Source of the DNA: an uncultured Oscillospiraceae bacterium
GTDB lineage: Bacteria > Bacillota_A > Clostridia > Oscillospirales > Oscillospiraceae
Reading direction: 5' to 3'
Length of the DNA: 64,000 nucleotides
Assembly (NCBI GenBank): GCA_910579155.1
Contig: CAJTTS010000006.1
Coordinates: 21,677 to 85,676, forward strand
Shown: positions 18,497-25,790 of the stretch, one piece after another
How positions within the stretch are numbered: position 1 is the first letter of the stretch
How the letters are laid out: every line of letters starts with the position of its first letter
Translations under genes and position numbers: made by a program
Notes under the pieces: model-generated
Told to the model about the DNA's origin: nothing
What the model saw: only the letters and a program-made list of their open reading frames with translations
The model's database searches: none

Positions 18497-19300
18497 TCAG
18501 TTCCTCTCCCCTTCCCACGCCCGATGGAGGGCGCCGATATGCTCAAATACCCAGGTTGGTTTTACCCCGCCGGTCTCCAAATCCGCCCGCGTCCCCTCTC
18601 CGGACAAAACGAATGCGGTATCAATTCCGGCATTGACCCCGGCGGCGATATCGGTATACAGCCTGTCCCCAATCATCAGCGTTTTTTCCGGTGAAACCCC
18701 CGCCCGCTCCATAGCCAGATATGCCATAGCGGGCTCAGGCTTTCCAATCACCCTCGGCCTGCGCCCTGTGGCCCGGAGCAACATCTCGCACACGCTGCCG
18801 CAGTCGGGCACCGACCCATACCAGGTAGGACACACCCAATCCGGGTTAGCCGCGATGAAATCCACGCCCTTGTTCAGCAGAATACAGGCGTCCTCCAGCT
18901 TTTGAAAGGTCAGTTCGGTATCAAAGCCGATGAGCAGACAGTCGATGTCCTCCTCCCGTTTGTCTGTCACGGGGAGGCCCGCCCTGCGCAATTGGCTCTT
19001 AAAGCTCTTCGTTCCGAACACATAGCAGCGCCGATACGGCGGGCGGGACAGCAGGTCGGCGATCAGCGCGTCCACCGAGGTGACAAACTCCTCCCGCTCC
19101 GCCTGAACTCCCATGCCCGCCAGCTTGCCGATATAGTCCTGACCCGATTTGGAGGAATTGTTGGTGAGAAAACGGTACTTGCACCCGAAGGCCTTTACGG
19201 CCTCCAAAAACGGGATGGTCCATGGAAACAGGTCTTGATCTAAATAAATGGTGCCGTCCATGTCCAGCAAAAACAGCTCTTTGTCGCCTAGGTGTGACAT
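18497..19300 (-). CDS. HAD-superfamily phosphatase, subfamily IIA (NagD/glycerol-phosphate phosphatase type)
   Basis: A 267-residue HAD-IIA protein. Motif I is LLDMDGTIYL, motif II RFLTNNSSKS, and the motif III/IV region is VIGKPEPAMAYLAM then MIGDRLYTDIAAGVNAGIDT. The C2 cap lies between motifs II and III. Members dephosphorylate small phosphometabolites such as p-nitrophenyl phosphate, NMP or glycerol phosphate. AGGAGGTGAG at seven bases makes the start firm. With the downstream sugar transporter and GDPD it may serve a glycerophosphate or sugar-phosphate salvage route, which is inference from context only. Confidence 0.9.
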   Translation of the reverse strand: MSHLGDKELFLLDMDGTIYLDQDLFPWTIPFLEAVKAFGCKYRFLTNNSSKSGQDYIGKLAGMGVQAEREEFVTSVDALIADLLSRPPYRRCYVFGTKSFKSQLRRAGLPVTDKREEDIDCLLIGFDTELTFQKLEDACILLNKGVDFIAANPDWVCPTWYGSVPDCGSVCEMLLRATGRRPRVIGKPEPAMAYLAMERAGVSPEKTLMIGDRLYTDIAAGVNAGIDTAFVLSGEGTRADLETGGVKPTWVFEHIGALHRAWEGERN

Positions 19301-19365
19301 CCGCCCTCACCTCCTGTCTCCACCCCGTTGCGAAAAATGATTGTCAGCATGTGTAATTGAAATTT

Positions 19366-19394
19366 ATTTTAACACATTCGCCTCCCCCTGTCTA
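19366..19394 (-). promoter_or_regulatory. SigA-type promoter of the HAD-MFS-GDPD operon
   Basis: Minus-strand TAGACA (19389-19394), 17 bases, TAAAAT (19366-19371), each five of six to consensus, about 65 bases upstream of the HAD start. The remaining 19395-19487 shows nothing else. Confidence 0.7.
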
Positions 19395-19487
19395 TCTATT
19401 TTGTCAATTTTGACCGAAACTTACCTCCAGAATTCAATGTAATAATACAAACCGACAGGACCGTGGGCCGCTTTTCAATGAGGCAGT

Positions 19488-19523
19488 AAAAAAGCCCCTC
19501 CAGTTTAGCTGGAAGGGCTTTTC
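19488..19523 (-). terminator. Intrinsic terminator after ribU
   Basis: On the minus strand AAGCCCTTCCAG pairs with CTGGAGGGGCTT around a short loop and is followed by a T6 run, 13 bases after the ribU stop. The plus-strand copy also has a short T tract, but there is no plus-strand gene for it to end. Confidence 0.85.
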
Positions 19524-19535
19524 TGCTGCATCACA

Positions 19536-20255
19536 TTATCGCATGCGCAGCAGGCGCTCAATGTGTTTGTAGAGCAGGAAGGTGATGACCGACACCGCCA
19601 CGCCCTTGAGCAGGTTAAAGGGCACCACGGCGAAAAGCACCAGGGTAGACACGCTGTTGATGGCGGGGTTGACCTTGGTGCCCGCCTCGATAATGGCCTC
19701 CATGGGCATCCCATACAGGGCGGAGAAAGCGGGCAGCAGGTAGAAGGCATTGAACACGCTTCCGAAGGCTGTCAGCACCAAGGTGCCCACCCCCATGCCG
19801 ATTACCGCGCTCTTCCGGGATTTTTTCGCGTAGTAGATCACCGACGCGGGGAGAATGAAGGAGCAGCCCATCACAAAGTTGGACAGATCTCCCACAAAGG
19901 CAGTGGTGGTGCCCCGCAGCAGCAGCTTCAAAAGCTCCTTCACCAGTGCGCACACCACCCCGGCCACCGGGCCCAGAGAGAAGGAGCAGATCAGCTCCGG
20001 CACAAAGCTGAAGTCCAGCTCATAGAATCCGGGGGCGAAGGGCAGCGGGAACTCGAAATACACCAGGATGGCGCCGATGGCGGCGAAGATGCCGATGTAG
20101 GCTACACGGCGGGCAGAGGACTGCCGCTCAGGCTTGAGCCACAGCTTCTCCAGCGCCATGGCCACCGCAAAGATGGCCGCAAAAATCAGCAGAAACACCA
20201 GAACATATATCAGGTTCTCGCTGATATCTTGCATCAGTTTCGTCAGGTTTGGCAT
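19536..20255 (-). CDS. ribU: ECF transporter S component, riboflavin-specific (RibU)
   Basis: A 239-residue membrane protein with about six helices. ARRVAYIGIFAAIGAIL followed by LDFSFVPELICSFSLGPVAG matches the RibU/ECF S-component pattern, in which this segment contributes to vitamin binding. It works with the shared energising module EcfA/A'/T, not encoded here. The FMN riboswitch in its leader makes riboflavin the near-certain substrate. An extra N-terminal helix (residues 13-33) precedes the usual start. GGAGG lies eight bases before the ATG. Confidence 0.93.
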   Translation of the reverse strand: MPNLTKLMQDISENLIYVLVFLLIFAAIFAVAMALEKLWLKPERQSSARRVAYIGIFAAIGAILVYFEFPLPFAPGFYELDFSFVPELICSFSLGPVAGVVCALVKELLKLLLRGTTTAFVGDLSNFVMGCSFILPASVIYYAKKSRKSAVIGMGVGTLVLTAFGSVFNAFYLLPAFSALYGMPMEAIIEAGTKVNPAINSVSTLVLFAVVPFNLLKGVAVSVITFLLYKHIERLLRMR

Positions 20256-20280
20256 AAAAATTCCTCCTAAGATAGTCTGA

Positions 20281-20312
20281 AACGCCTGAAAGCACTGTCT
20301 TCCAGGCGCGAC
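20281..20312 (-). promoter_or_regulatory. Expression-platform hairpin of the FMN riboswitch
   Basis: Between the aptamer and the ribU ribosome site, minus-strand CGCCTGGAAG and CTTTCAGGCG form a hairpin followed by TTTC. It is the likely terminator of the ligand-bound state. The short T tract leaves a translational mechanism possible. Confidence 0.55.
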
Positions 20313-20335
20313 ACTACCTCAAGAGGGGTCACGCG

Positions 20336-20444
20336 TCTTCTTCCATCCGGACTATACCGTTGGTCCCGGAGTTTCACCGAGTCAGCCGCTTTCGCGGGTC
20401 GCGGACTATACCGCCAGTGGGGAATCTCACCCCGCCCTGAAGAC
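20336..20444 (-). promoter_or_regulatory. FMN riboswitch (RFN element)
   Basis: Read on the minus strand the segment opens CTTCAGGGCGGGGTGAGATT, continues CCCCACTGGCGGTATAGTCC, and later has GGTGAAACTCCGGGACC and ACGGTATAGTCCGGATG, closing with GAAGA. These are the conserved blocks of the RFN aptamer, with the base-paired P1 formed by TCTTC and GAAGA. Binding of FMN should shut off the downstream riboflavin transporter gene. Confidence 0.97.
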
Positions 20445-20468
20445 AATCATTCACTTGTTTCGTGCTAT

Positions 20469-20497
20469 ATTATATGACATGCGCCCGGAGAATGCAA
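20469..20497 (-). promoter_or_regulatory. Promoter for the riboswitch-ribU transcript
   Basis: Minus-strand TTGCAT (20492-20497), 17 bases, TATAAT (20469-20474), about 20 bases upstream of the aptamer. Confidence 0.75.
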
Positions 20498-20551
20498 GTC
20501 CTTTTTGTCGAATCTTGTCAGATATTTTTGGAACTAACGTTTTATTCTTTC

Positions 20552-20580
20552 TTGACATCTTTCTGCCAACATAGTACAAT
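20552..20580 (+). promoter_or_regulatory. Consensus SigA promoter of the SLOG gene
   Basis: TTGACA (20552-20557), 17 bases, TACAAT (20575-20580), with the start codon 33 bases beyond the -10. It points away from the ribU promoter 55 bases earlier, making a compact divergent pair. Confidence 0.85.
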
Positions 20581-20612
20581 TGTATCAGTACGGGAGAGGG
20601 GGAAGAAACACC

Positions 20613-21152
20613 ATGGCCTTGGAAGAAATCCATACCTGCTGTTTCACCGGCCACCGGCCGGACAAACTGCCCTGGGGACTAGATGAGCAAGACCCCCGCT
20701 GTACCACTTTGAAGCACAGTCTGGGTCGGGAGCTGGAGCTGCTGTACCGCCGCGGATTCCGGCACTTCATCTCCGGCATGGCCATGGGCTGCGACCTCTA
20801 TTTCGCGGAGTCTGCGCTGGCGCTGCGGGAGAAATACCCGGACCTGACGGTGGAGGGCGCGGTCCCCTGCCCTACCCAGGCCCAGCGCTGGCCGGAGCAT
20901 CTGCACCGCCGTTGGCGGGACCTCCTGGACCGGTGCGACCTGGAGACGGTGGTCCAGCAACATTACGACCGCTGGTGTATGCTCCGCCGGGACCGGTATA
21001 TGGTGGACCGCTCCGCCACTGTTCTGGCCGTGTTCGACGGCACGCCGGGCGGCACCCAGTACACGTTGAACTACGCCATGGACAAAAAGCGGGAGCTCCT
21101 GCTCCTGGACCCCGCCCGGCCGGAGGCGGACGCGGTACGCTTCACCATATGA
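20613..21152 (+). CDS. SLOG-family (DUF1273, YpsA-like) protein
   Basis: A 179-residue protein with CCFTGHRPDKLPWG at the N-terminus, FISGMAMGCDLYFAE in the first half and VLAVFDGTPGGTQYTLNYA near the C-terminus. These are the marks of the DUF1273/YpsA branch of the SLOG Rossmann-like superfamily, thought to bind nucleotide-like ligands; B. subtilis YpsA affects cell division. The start at 20613 has AGGGGG ten bases upstream. It is monocistronic: a consensus promoter precedes it and a terminator directly follows. Confidence 0.88.
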   Translation: MALEEIHTCCFTGHRPDKLPWGLDEQDPRCTTLKHSLGRELELLYRRGFRHFISGMAMGCDLYFAESALALREKYPDLTVEGAVPCPTQAQRWPEHLHRRWRDLLDRCDLETVVQQHYDRWCMLRRDRYMVDRSATVLAVFDGTPGGTQYTLNYAMDKKRELLLLDPARPEADAVRFTI

Positions 21153-21182
21153 AAACGCCCCGCCAGCCGGCGGGGCGTTTCC
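21152..21182 (+). terminator. Intrinsic terminator after the SLOG gene
   Basis: AAACGCCCCGCC and GGCGGGGCGTTT form a 12-bp stem with a 4-base loop, starting at the stop codon. It also abuts the 3' end of the convergent small ORF. Confidence 0.8.
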
Positions 21183-21362
21183 TCACATTTTCAGCGAGCC
21201 GTTGAAATGCTCCACGACCTCGCCCACGGCTTTGATGGCCTTGCCCGCCGCCTTCTGGGCGGAGTGCTTTTTCTTCTTGGGCATCATCATCATACCGATG
21301 GCCGCGCCCGCCGCCATGGTGGCCCCGGCGATGGGCAGCATAGCCTTTTTATCCAGTTTCAT
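21183..21362 (-). CDS. Small membrane-associated hypothetical protein, 59 residues
   Basis: A 59-residue frame starting MKLDKKAMLPIAGATMAAG, with one hydrophobic Ala/Gly/Met-rich segment (residues 8-27), a basic PKKKK cluster, then an amphipathic Ala/Lys-rich helix ending HFNGSLKM. AAGGAGTG lies at good distance from the ATG at 21362. The hydrophobic segment plus basic stretch suggests one membrane anchor with a short cytoplasmic tail. It sits 69 bases after exonuclease III. I do not recognise a family. Confidence 0.65.
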   Translation of the reverse strand: MKLDKKAMLPIAGATMAAGAAIGMMMMPKKKKHSAQKAAGKAIKAVGEVVEHFNGSLKM

Positions 21363-21431
21363 GTCTCATCACTCCTTCGCGGGGTTAGCTTGCCCTTTTT
21401 GCCGCAAAAAAGTAAAATTTTCAACTGGAAA

Positions 21432-22184
21432 CTATTTCAAAATCAGGGATACCGGGCAGTGGTCGCTGCCCTGGATATACGGATGGATGGTAGCCTCCTC
21501 CACCCGCTCTTTCCATCGGTCGGATACGATAAAGTAGTCAATACGCCATCCCGCATTTTTCTCCCTGGCGTGGAAACGGTAGCTCCACCAGGAATAGGCG
21601 CCCTCTTCCTCGGGGTGAAGCAGACGGAAGGTATCAGCAAAGCCAGACCCCAGCAGGCGGGTCATAGCGGCCCGCTCCTGGTCGGAAAACCCAGCGTTGC
21701 CCCGGTTTGTCTTAGGGTTTTTCAGGTCGATCTCTTCATGGGCCACGTTCAAGTCGCCGCAGTAGATCACCGGCTTGATCCTGTCCAGATTTTTGAGATA
21801 GTCCAGCAAATCGTCCTCCCACTCCATGCGGTAGCCGATACGGGCCAACTCGTTCTGGGCATTGGGGGTATAGCAGTCCACCAACCAAAACTCAGGGTAC
21901 TCCAGGGTAATGAGCCGCCCCTCATGGTCGTGCTTGTCCAGGTCCATGCCGTAGGACACGGAAACCGGCTTCTGCCGGGCAAAAACTGCGGTGCCGGAAT
22001 AACCCTTCTTGTCCGCAGAGTTCCAGAACTGGTGGTAGCCGGGCAGCTCCACCGGCCCCTGGCTCCGCTCCATTTTGGTCTCCTGAAGGCAGATGAAGTC
22101 GGCGTCCAGCGCCAACACGGAATCCACAAACCCCTTCTTCAAACAAGCCCGCAGCCCATTCACATTCCAGGACACGAATTTCAT
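21432..22184 (-). CDS. xth: Exodeoxyribonuclease III / AP endonuclease
   Basis: A 250-residue EEP-fold nuclease with MKFVSWNVNGLRA, FICLQETKM (metal-binding Glu), YCGDLNVAHEEIDL (catalytic Asp/Asn), GWRIDYFIVS and the terminal GSDHCPVSL (catalytic His). These are diagnostic of ExoA/XthA, which cuts abasic sites and removes 3' blocks in base-excision repair. The start overlaps the stop of the upstream membrane protein gene by four bases. Confidence 0.97.
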   Translation of the reverse strand: MKFVSWNVNGLRACLKKGFVDSVLALDADFICLQETKMERSQGPVELPGYHQFWNSADKKGYSGTAVFARQKPVSVSYGMDLDKHDHEGRLITLEYPEFWLVDCYTPNAQNELARIGYRMEWEDDLLDYLKNLDRIKPVIYCGDLNVAHEEIDLKNPKTNRGNAGFSDQERAAMTRLLGSGFADTFRLLHPEEEGAYSWWSYRFHAREKNAGWRIDYFIVSDRWKERVEEATIHPYIQGSDHCPVSLILK

Positions 22185-23563
22185 GTGGCAAGCCCCCCTC
22201 TTCCCTTTCGGCCTTCCTGGAGCAACGCCCCCACGGCCAGCACCAGCGCCGTCAGCATCACCAGCGTCTCCAGCGGCATCCCAAACTGCATGCTTCCCAA
22301 TGTGAGCACAAAATTATATTTCTGTCGGAAGTAGACGATATAGCTGGCCAGAGACGCTCCCTCCACCAGCACCGCAAGCGGAACATGGCGGCGGTCAACA
22401 CAGGCCCAGCACAGAGTGAACACATCTGCCAGGAAGAAATACCGCTCGTGCATATGAGGCAGGAAAAAGGGCACCCCGATGCACAGAAGCACCGCCACAG
22501 CCATGGCGGTCCCCCGGTCCAGCCGGTCCCGGAGCCGCCAGCCCAATGCCAGCAGCGCCAGCACCAGCAGCGCCGCCGCCAGAATGCCCAGCATGGACGC
22601 CAGCCCGCCCCCGTTGATCTCCCCTTCCGCCAGCCCCCGCTGGAGGTCCCGAGGCAGGAACTGATACGCTGTGGGCGCGTTGAGCACCAGATAAGACACC
22701 GAGCTGGCCTGGTCCAAATAGATGGCTAAAATATCCTTCAAGGGCTTACCCATCAGCAGGGCGGGCACAATGGTGAGGAAATAGACCAGCGGAAACACCC
22801 ACAATTCCCGGAACTTCACCTTTTTCGCCAGCCAAAGAACGCCCCACAGGGGCAGCACAAAAATTGCCTGGAGTTTAAAGGAGAAGGCCACCGCCATCAG
22901 CGCTACGGAGGTCTTGTTTTTCCCCTCCAATAGCAGGGAGGCGGCATGGATGGCAAGCGCGCCATAGATCACGTCGCACTGGGCCCACAAGGCCCCGTTG
23001 AGCACCACCGTAGGCAGGAACAGCGCCGCGCCAAATGCAATCAGTGGAGCGATGCTCCACTGCCGCTCCCTTGTCAGGGAGCGGGTCAGCCTCAGGCATC
23101 CCCAGGCCAGCACCACATCCCACAGGATGGAAAACAGCTTGTAAAGGTATAGATCAGGCACGTCAAAGTAAGAGATAAACGCGATGAAATAGAGATAAGG
23201 CACATTGTAGTTACCCACGCTGTAAGAAAACGCCTCAAAGCCGTTACTCACATGGAAAAAGCCGTACCAGCGGCTCAAAAAGATGGTATAGTCCCCGCTG
23301 GCATAGTCCATGCAAAACGCCCGGACCAGCATAGCCGCCCCGATGAGCAGCAGCATGATGAGCAGCGCATCTCTCCGGACACCCTCCAGCCACAGTAACA
23401 CCAATGATATCACCGCAAAAAGAATCAGCATTACCGCCACGCCCGCCCGGTCCACAGGCCCGCCTAACTCCAGGCGGATGCACACCGCCGCGGATATCGC
23501 CAGCATGACAATGCCAAGCACCGCACACAGCATCGGCATACGTTTTTTCCACTGTTGATCCAT
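22181..23563 (-). CDS. GT-C-like polytopic membrane protein (GT87/DUF2029-like)
   Basis: A 460-residue protein with about 11-12 membrane helices. The first large external loop has FCMDYASGDYTIFLSRWYGF, with an Asp in the position typical of GT-C lipid-linked glycosyltransferases. Later come GALWAQCDVIYG and PFFLPHMHERYFFLADVF, the HERY motif of mannosyltransferase-like GT87/GT39 proteins. It probably adds a sugar from a polyprenyl-phosphate donor outside the membrane. Donor and acceptor are unknown. It is coupled to xth by a 4-base overlap, without an evident functional link. Confidence 0.75.
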   Translation of the reverse strand: MDQQWKKRMPMLCAVLGIVMLAISAAVCIRLELGGPVDRAGVAVMLILFAVISLVLLWLEGVRRDALLIMLLLIGAAMLVRAFCMDYASGDYTIFLSRWYGFFHVSNGFEAFSYSVGNYNVPYLYFIAFISYFDVPDLYLYKLFSILWDVVLAWGCLRLTRSLTRERQWSIAPLIAFGAALFLPTVVLNGALWAQCDVIYGALAIHAASLLLEGKNKTSVALMAVAFSFKLQAIFVLPLWGVLWLAKKVKFRELWVFPLVYFLTIVPALLMGKPLKDILAIYLDQASSVSYLVLNAPTAYQFLPRDLQRGLAEGEINGGGLASMLGILAAALLVLALLALGWRLRDRLDRGTAMAVAVLLCIGVPFFLPHMHERYFFLADVFTLCWACVDRRHVPLAVLVEGASLASYIVYFRQKYNFVLTLGSMQFGMPLETLVMLTALVLAVGALLQEGRKGRGGLAT

Positions 23564-23592
23564 GATGGTCCCTCCTGATACACAGTTCTCTC

Positions 23593-23621
23593 AATATATC
23601 ACAGACAACCCCACTTGTCCA
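23593..23621 (-). promoter_or_regulatory. Promoter of the GT-C-like/xth pair
   Basis: Minus-strand TGGACA (23616-23621), 17 bases, TATATT (23593-23598), 30 bases upstream of the start codon. Confidence 0.65.
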
Positions 23622-23661
23622 GTTTTTCCCGTTCCGCCGGGGATATTTTTCCTCCCGGCAG

Positions 23662-23690
23662 TTGACATTTCCCGTTCAAAGCTTTATTCT
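23662..23690 (+). promoter_or_regulatory. Promoter of asnB
   Basis: TTGACA (23662-23667), 17 bases, TATTCT (23685-23690), about 65 bases ahead of asnB and divergent from the preceding promoter. Confidence 0.7.
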
Positions 23691-23754
23691 AAAGAGTAAG
23701 TTTTCTATCCTTGGTACTTTACAAACTGTATCCGACGAATTGGAGGATTATCAT

Positions 23755-25617
23755 ATGTGCGGTTTTACCGGCTTTGTCTCCCGCTCCGCCGCCCCCGACA
23801 AAAACATCCTGCGGGCTATGGGGGATACCATCCGTCATCGAGGCCCCGACGGTGAGGGCCATTTTGTGGATGAGCACTGTGCCATCGCCCACAGGCGGTT
23901 GTCCATCATCGACCTGACCAATGGACAACAGCCCATGCTCAGCCCCGACGGACGGTATGTGATCGCCTACAACGGTGAGATTTACAATTTCAAGCTCCTG
24001 CGGGAGGAACTGATTTCCGCCGGTCACGCCTTCCTCACCAACTGCGACACCGAGGTGCTGCTCCACGGCTATATGGAGTGGGGCGCGGAGGTGCTGAAAA
24101 AGCTGCGGGGCATGTTTGCCTTTGTCATCTGGGACAAGGAAAAGCAGGAACTGTTTGGAGCCCGGGATCCCTTCGGCATCAAACCCTTTTATTATGCCGT
24201 CATGGGCGACCTGTTTTTCTTCGGCTCGGAATGCAAGAGCTTTCTTCCTCATCCAAGCTTCAAAAAGGAGCTGAACCCAGCGGCACTGAAGCTCTATCTC
24301 ACCTTTCAATACTCCGCCCTCAACGAGTCCTTTTTTAAAGATGTGTACCGCCTCCTCCCCGGCCATTATCTCGTCCACCGGGAGGGACACACCGAGTTTG
24401 CCTCCTACAACTCCTTCTCCTTCGACCCTCAACCCATGCCGCTGGAGAAACGAGCCTCGCAAATCCGCGAAGTGGTCAGCGAGTCGGTGGAGGCCCATCA
24501 GATCAGCGACGTGGAGGTGGGTGCTTTCCTGTCCGGTGGAATCGATTCCAGCGTCATCACCGCCCTGTCCCGGCCTGACAAAACTTATTCCGTAGGTTTT
24601 GCCAACAAGGACTTTGACGAGACCGGCGAGGCCAAGGCGCTGTGTGAGAAGCTGGGTCTGCGCAACATCTCCAAGACCATCTCCGCCGAGGAGTTTTTCG
24701 ACGTACTCCCATCCATCCAGTATTACGCCGACGAGCCCAACGCCAATCTGTCCACGGTGCCGCTTTACTTTCTTTCCAAGCTCGCGGCCCAAGATGTCAA
24801 GGTAGTACTGTCCGGCGAGGGGGCGGACGAGCTGTTTGGCGGTTATATCACCTACCACACCACCAAGCCCTACCGGGCCTACCGGAAAATGCCCCTCCCT
24901 CTGCGGAAGGCCGTTGCAAAGTGCGTATCGAAGCTGCCTAAGTTCCATGGTCAAGGCTTTCTAACCAAAGCGGCCAAGGGCATCGACGAAACCTTTGTGG
25001 GTCAGGCGTTCATTTTTGACAGTGACGAAGCCGAGCGGGTGCTGACCCCTGCCTACCGCTCCGAACTCACCTGGCATGACGTGACTGAACCCTATTTTGA
25101 GGCCATTGACGGCGCGGACGACCTGACCAAAATGCAGTATCTGGACCTGCACCTGTGGCAGCCCCTGGACATCCTGCGCAAGGCCGACCGCATGACCATG
25201 GCAAGCTCTCTGGAGCTGCGGGTACCCTACCTGGACCGGAAGGTGTGGGCGGTGGCCCGGGCCATCCCCAGCAGTCAGAAGATGCGGGGCAAGACTATGA
25301 CCAAGTATCCCCTCCGCATGGCCGCCGTCCCCCTGCTCCCAGAGGATTGGGTAAAGAGAGATAAAAAGGGCTTCCCCGTTCCCTTCATCGCCTGGCTGCG
25401 GCAAGAAAAATACTATAACTGGGCCAAAGGTCTAATTACCCAGGACTACGTGGCGGAATTTTTCGACCAGAAGTACCTGCTAGACCTGCTAGAACAGCAC
25501 TACTCCGGCAAGGCCAGGACCCACCGCAAGCTGTACACCGTACTGTCCTTCCTCATCTGGTATCAGGTCTACTTTCCCGAACGCTGCGGTGCGGAACCAT
25601 TCGTCCCCAGAACATGA
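23755..25617 (+). CDS. asnB: Asparagine synthase (glutamine-hydrolysing)
   Basis: A 620-residue two-domain enzyme. The mature N-terminus is MCGFTGFVS, so Cys2 becomes the glutaminase nucleophile after Met removal. IRHRGPDGEG, AHRRLSIIDL and AYNGEIYNF complete the amidotransferase site. The synthetase domain has the PP-loop FLSGGIDSSVI and SGEGADELFGGY. It makes asparagine from aspartate, ATP and glutamine in the cytoplasm. The ATG at 23755 is fixed by the essential Cys and by GGAGG upstream; the longer frame from 23662 is the promoter. It is flanked by a promoter and terminator, so it is monocistronic. Confidence 0.97.
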   Translation: MCGFTGFVSRSAAPDKNILRAMGDTIRHRGPDGEGHFVDEHCAIAHRRLSIIDLTNGQQPMLSPDGRYVIAYNGEIYNFKLLREELISAGHAFLTNCDTEVLLHGYMEWGAEVLKKLRGMFAFVIWDKEKQELFGARDPFGIKPFYYAVMGDLFFFGSECKSFLPHPSFKKELNPAALKLYLTFQYSALNESFFKDVYRLLPGHYLVHREGHTEFASYNSFSFDPQPMPLEKRASQIREVVSESVEAHQISDVEVGAFLSGGIDSSVITALSRPDKTYSVGFANKDFDETGEAKALCEKLGLRNISKTISAEEFFDVLPSIQYYADEPNANLSTVPLYFLSKLAAQDVKVVLSGEGADELFGGYITYHTTKPYRAYRKMPLPLRKAVAKCVSKLPKFHGQGFLTKAAKGIDETFVGQAFIFDSDEAERVLTPAYRSELTWHDVTEPYFEAIDGADDLTKMQYLDLHLWQPLDILRKADRMTMASSLELRVPYLDRKVWAVARAIPSSQKMRGKTMTKYPLRMAAVPLLPEDWVKRDKKGFPVPFIAWLRQEKYYNWAKGLITQDYVAEFFDQKYLLDLLEQHYSGKARTHRKLYTVLSFLIWYQVYFPERCGAEPFVPRT

Positions 25618-25618
25618 C

Positions 25619-25660
25619 AAAAACAGCCTGCCGTGACTTTCACAGCGGGCTGTTTTTGTC
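25619..25660 (+). terminator. Intrinsic terminator after asnB
   Basis: ACAGCCTGCCGTGA and TCACAGCGGGCTGT form a 14-bp stem with one mismatch around CTT, then TTTTG. Confidence 0.85.
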
Positions 25661-25690
25661 GAAATACGGAAAATCCGTCTAAATGTACTA

Positions 25691-25719
25691 TTGAAAAAAG
25701 CCTATCACTTCGGTATAAT
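25691..25719 (+). promoter_or_regulatory. Promoter of the dehydratase activase operon
   Basis: TTGAAA (25691-25696), 17 bases, TATAAT (25714-25719), 72 bases before the activase start. Confidence 0.75.
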
Positions 25720-25790
25720 ATCTGCTGAACTTCTAACATGAGCGCTCGGACCATCGCAAGCAGGCCCGACGCGATACCAGGAGGACATTT

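Noticed and set aside
23719..24954. 411-codon minus-strand frame opposite asnB
   Set aside because: A shadow of the asparagine synthase frame with no ribosome site or family match.
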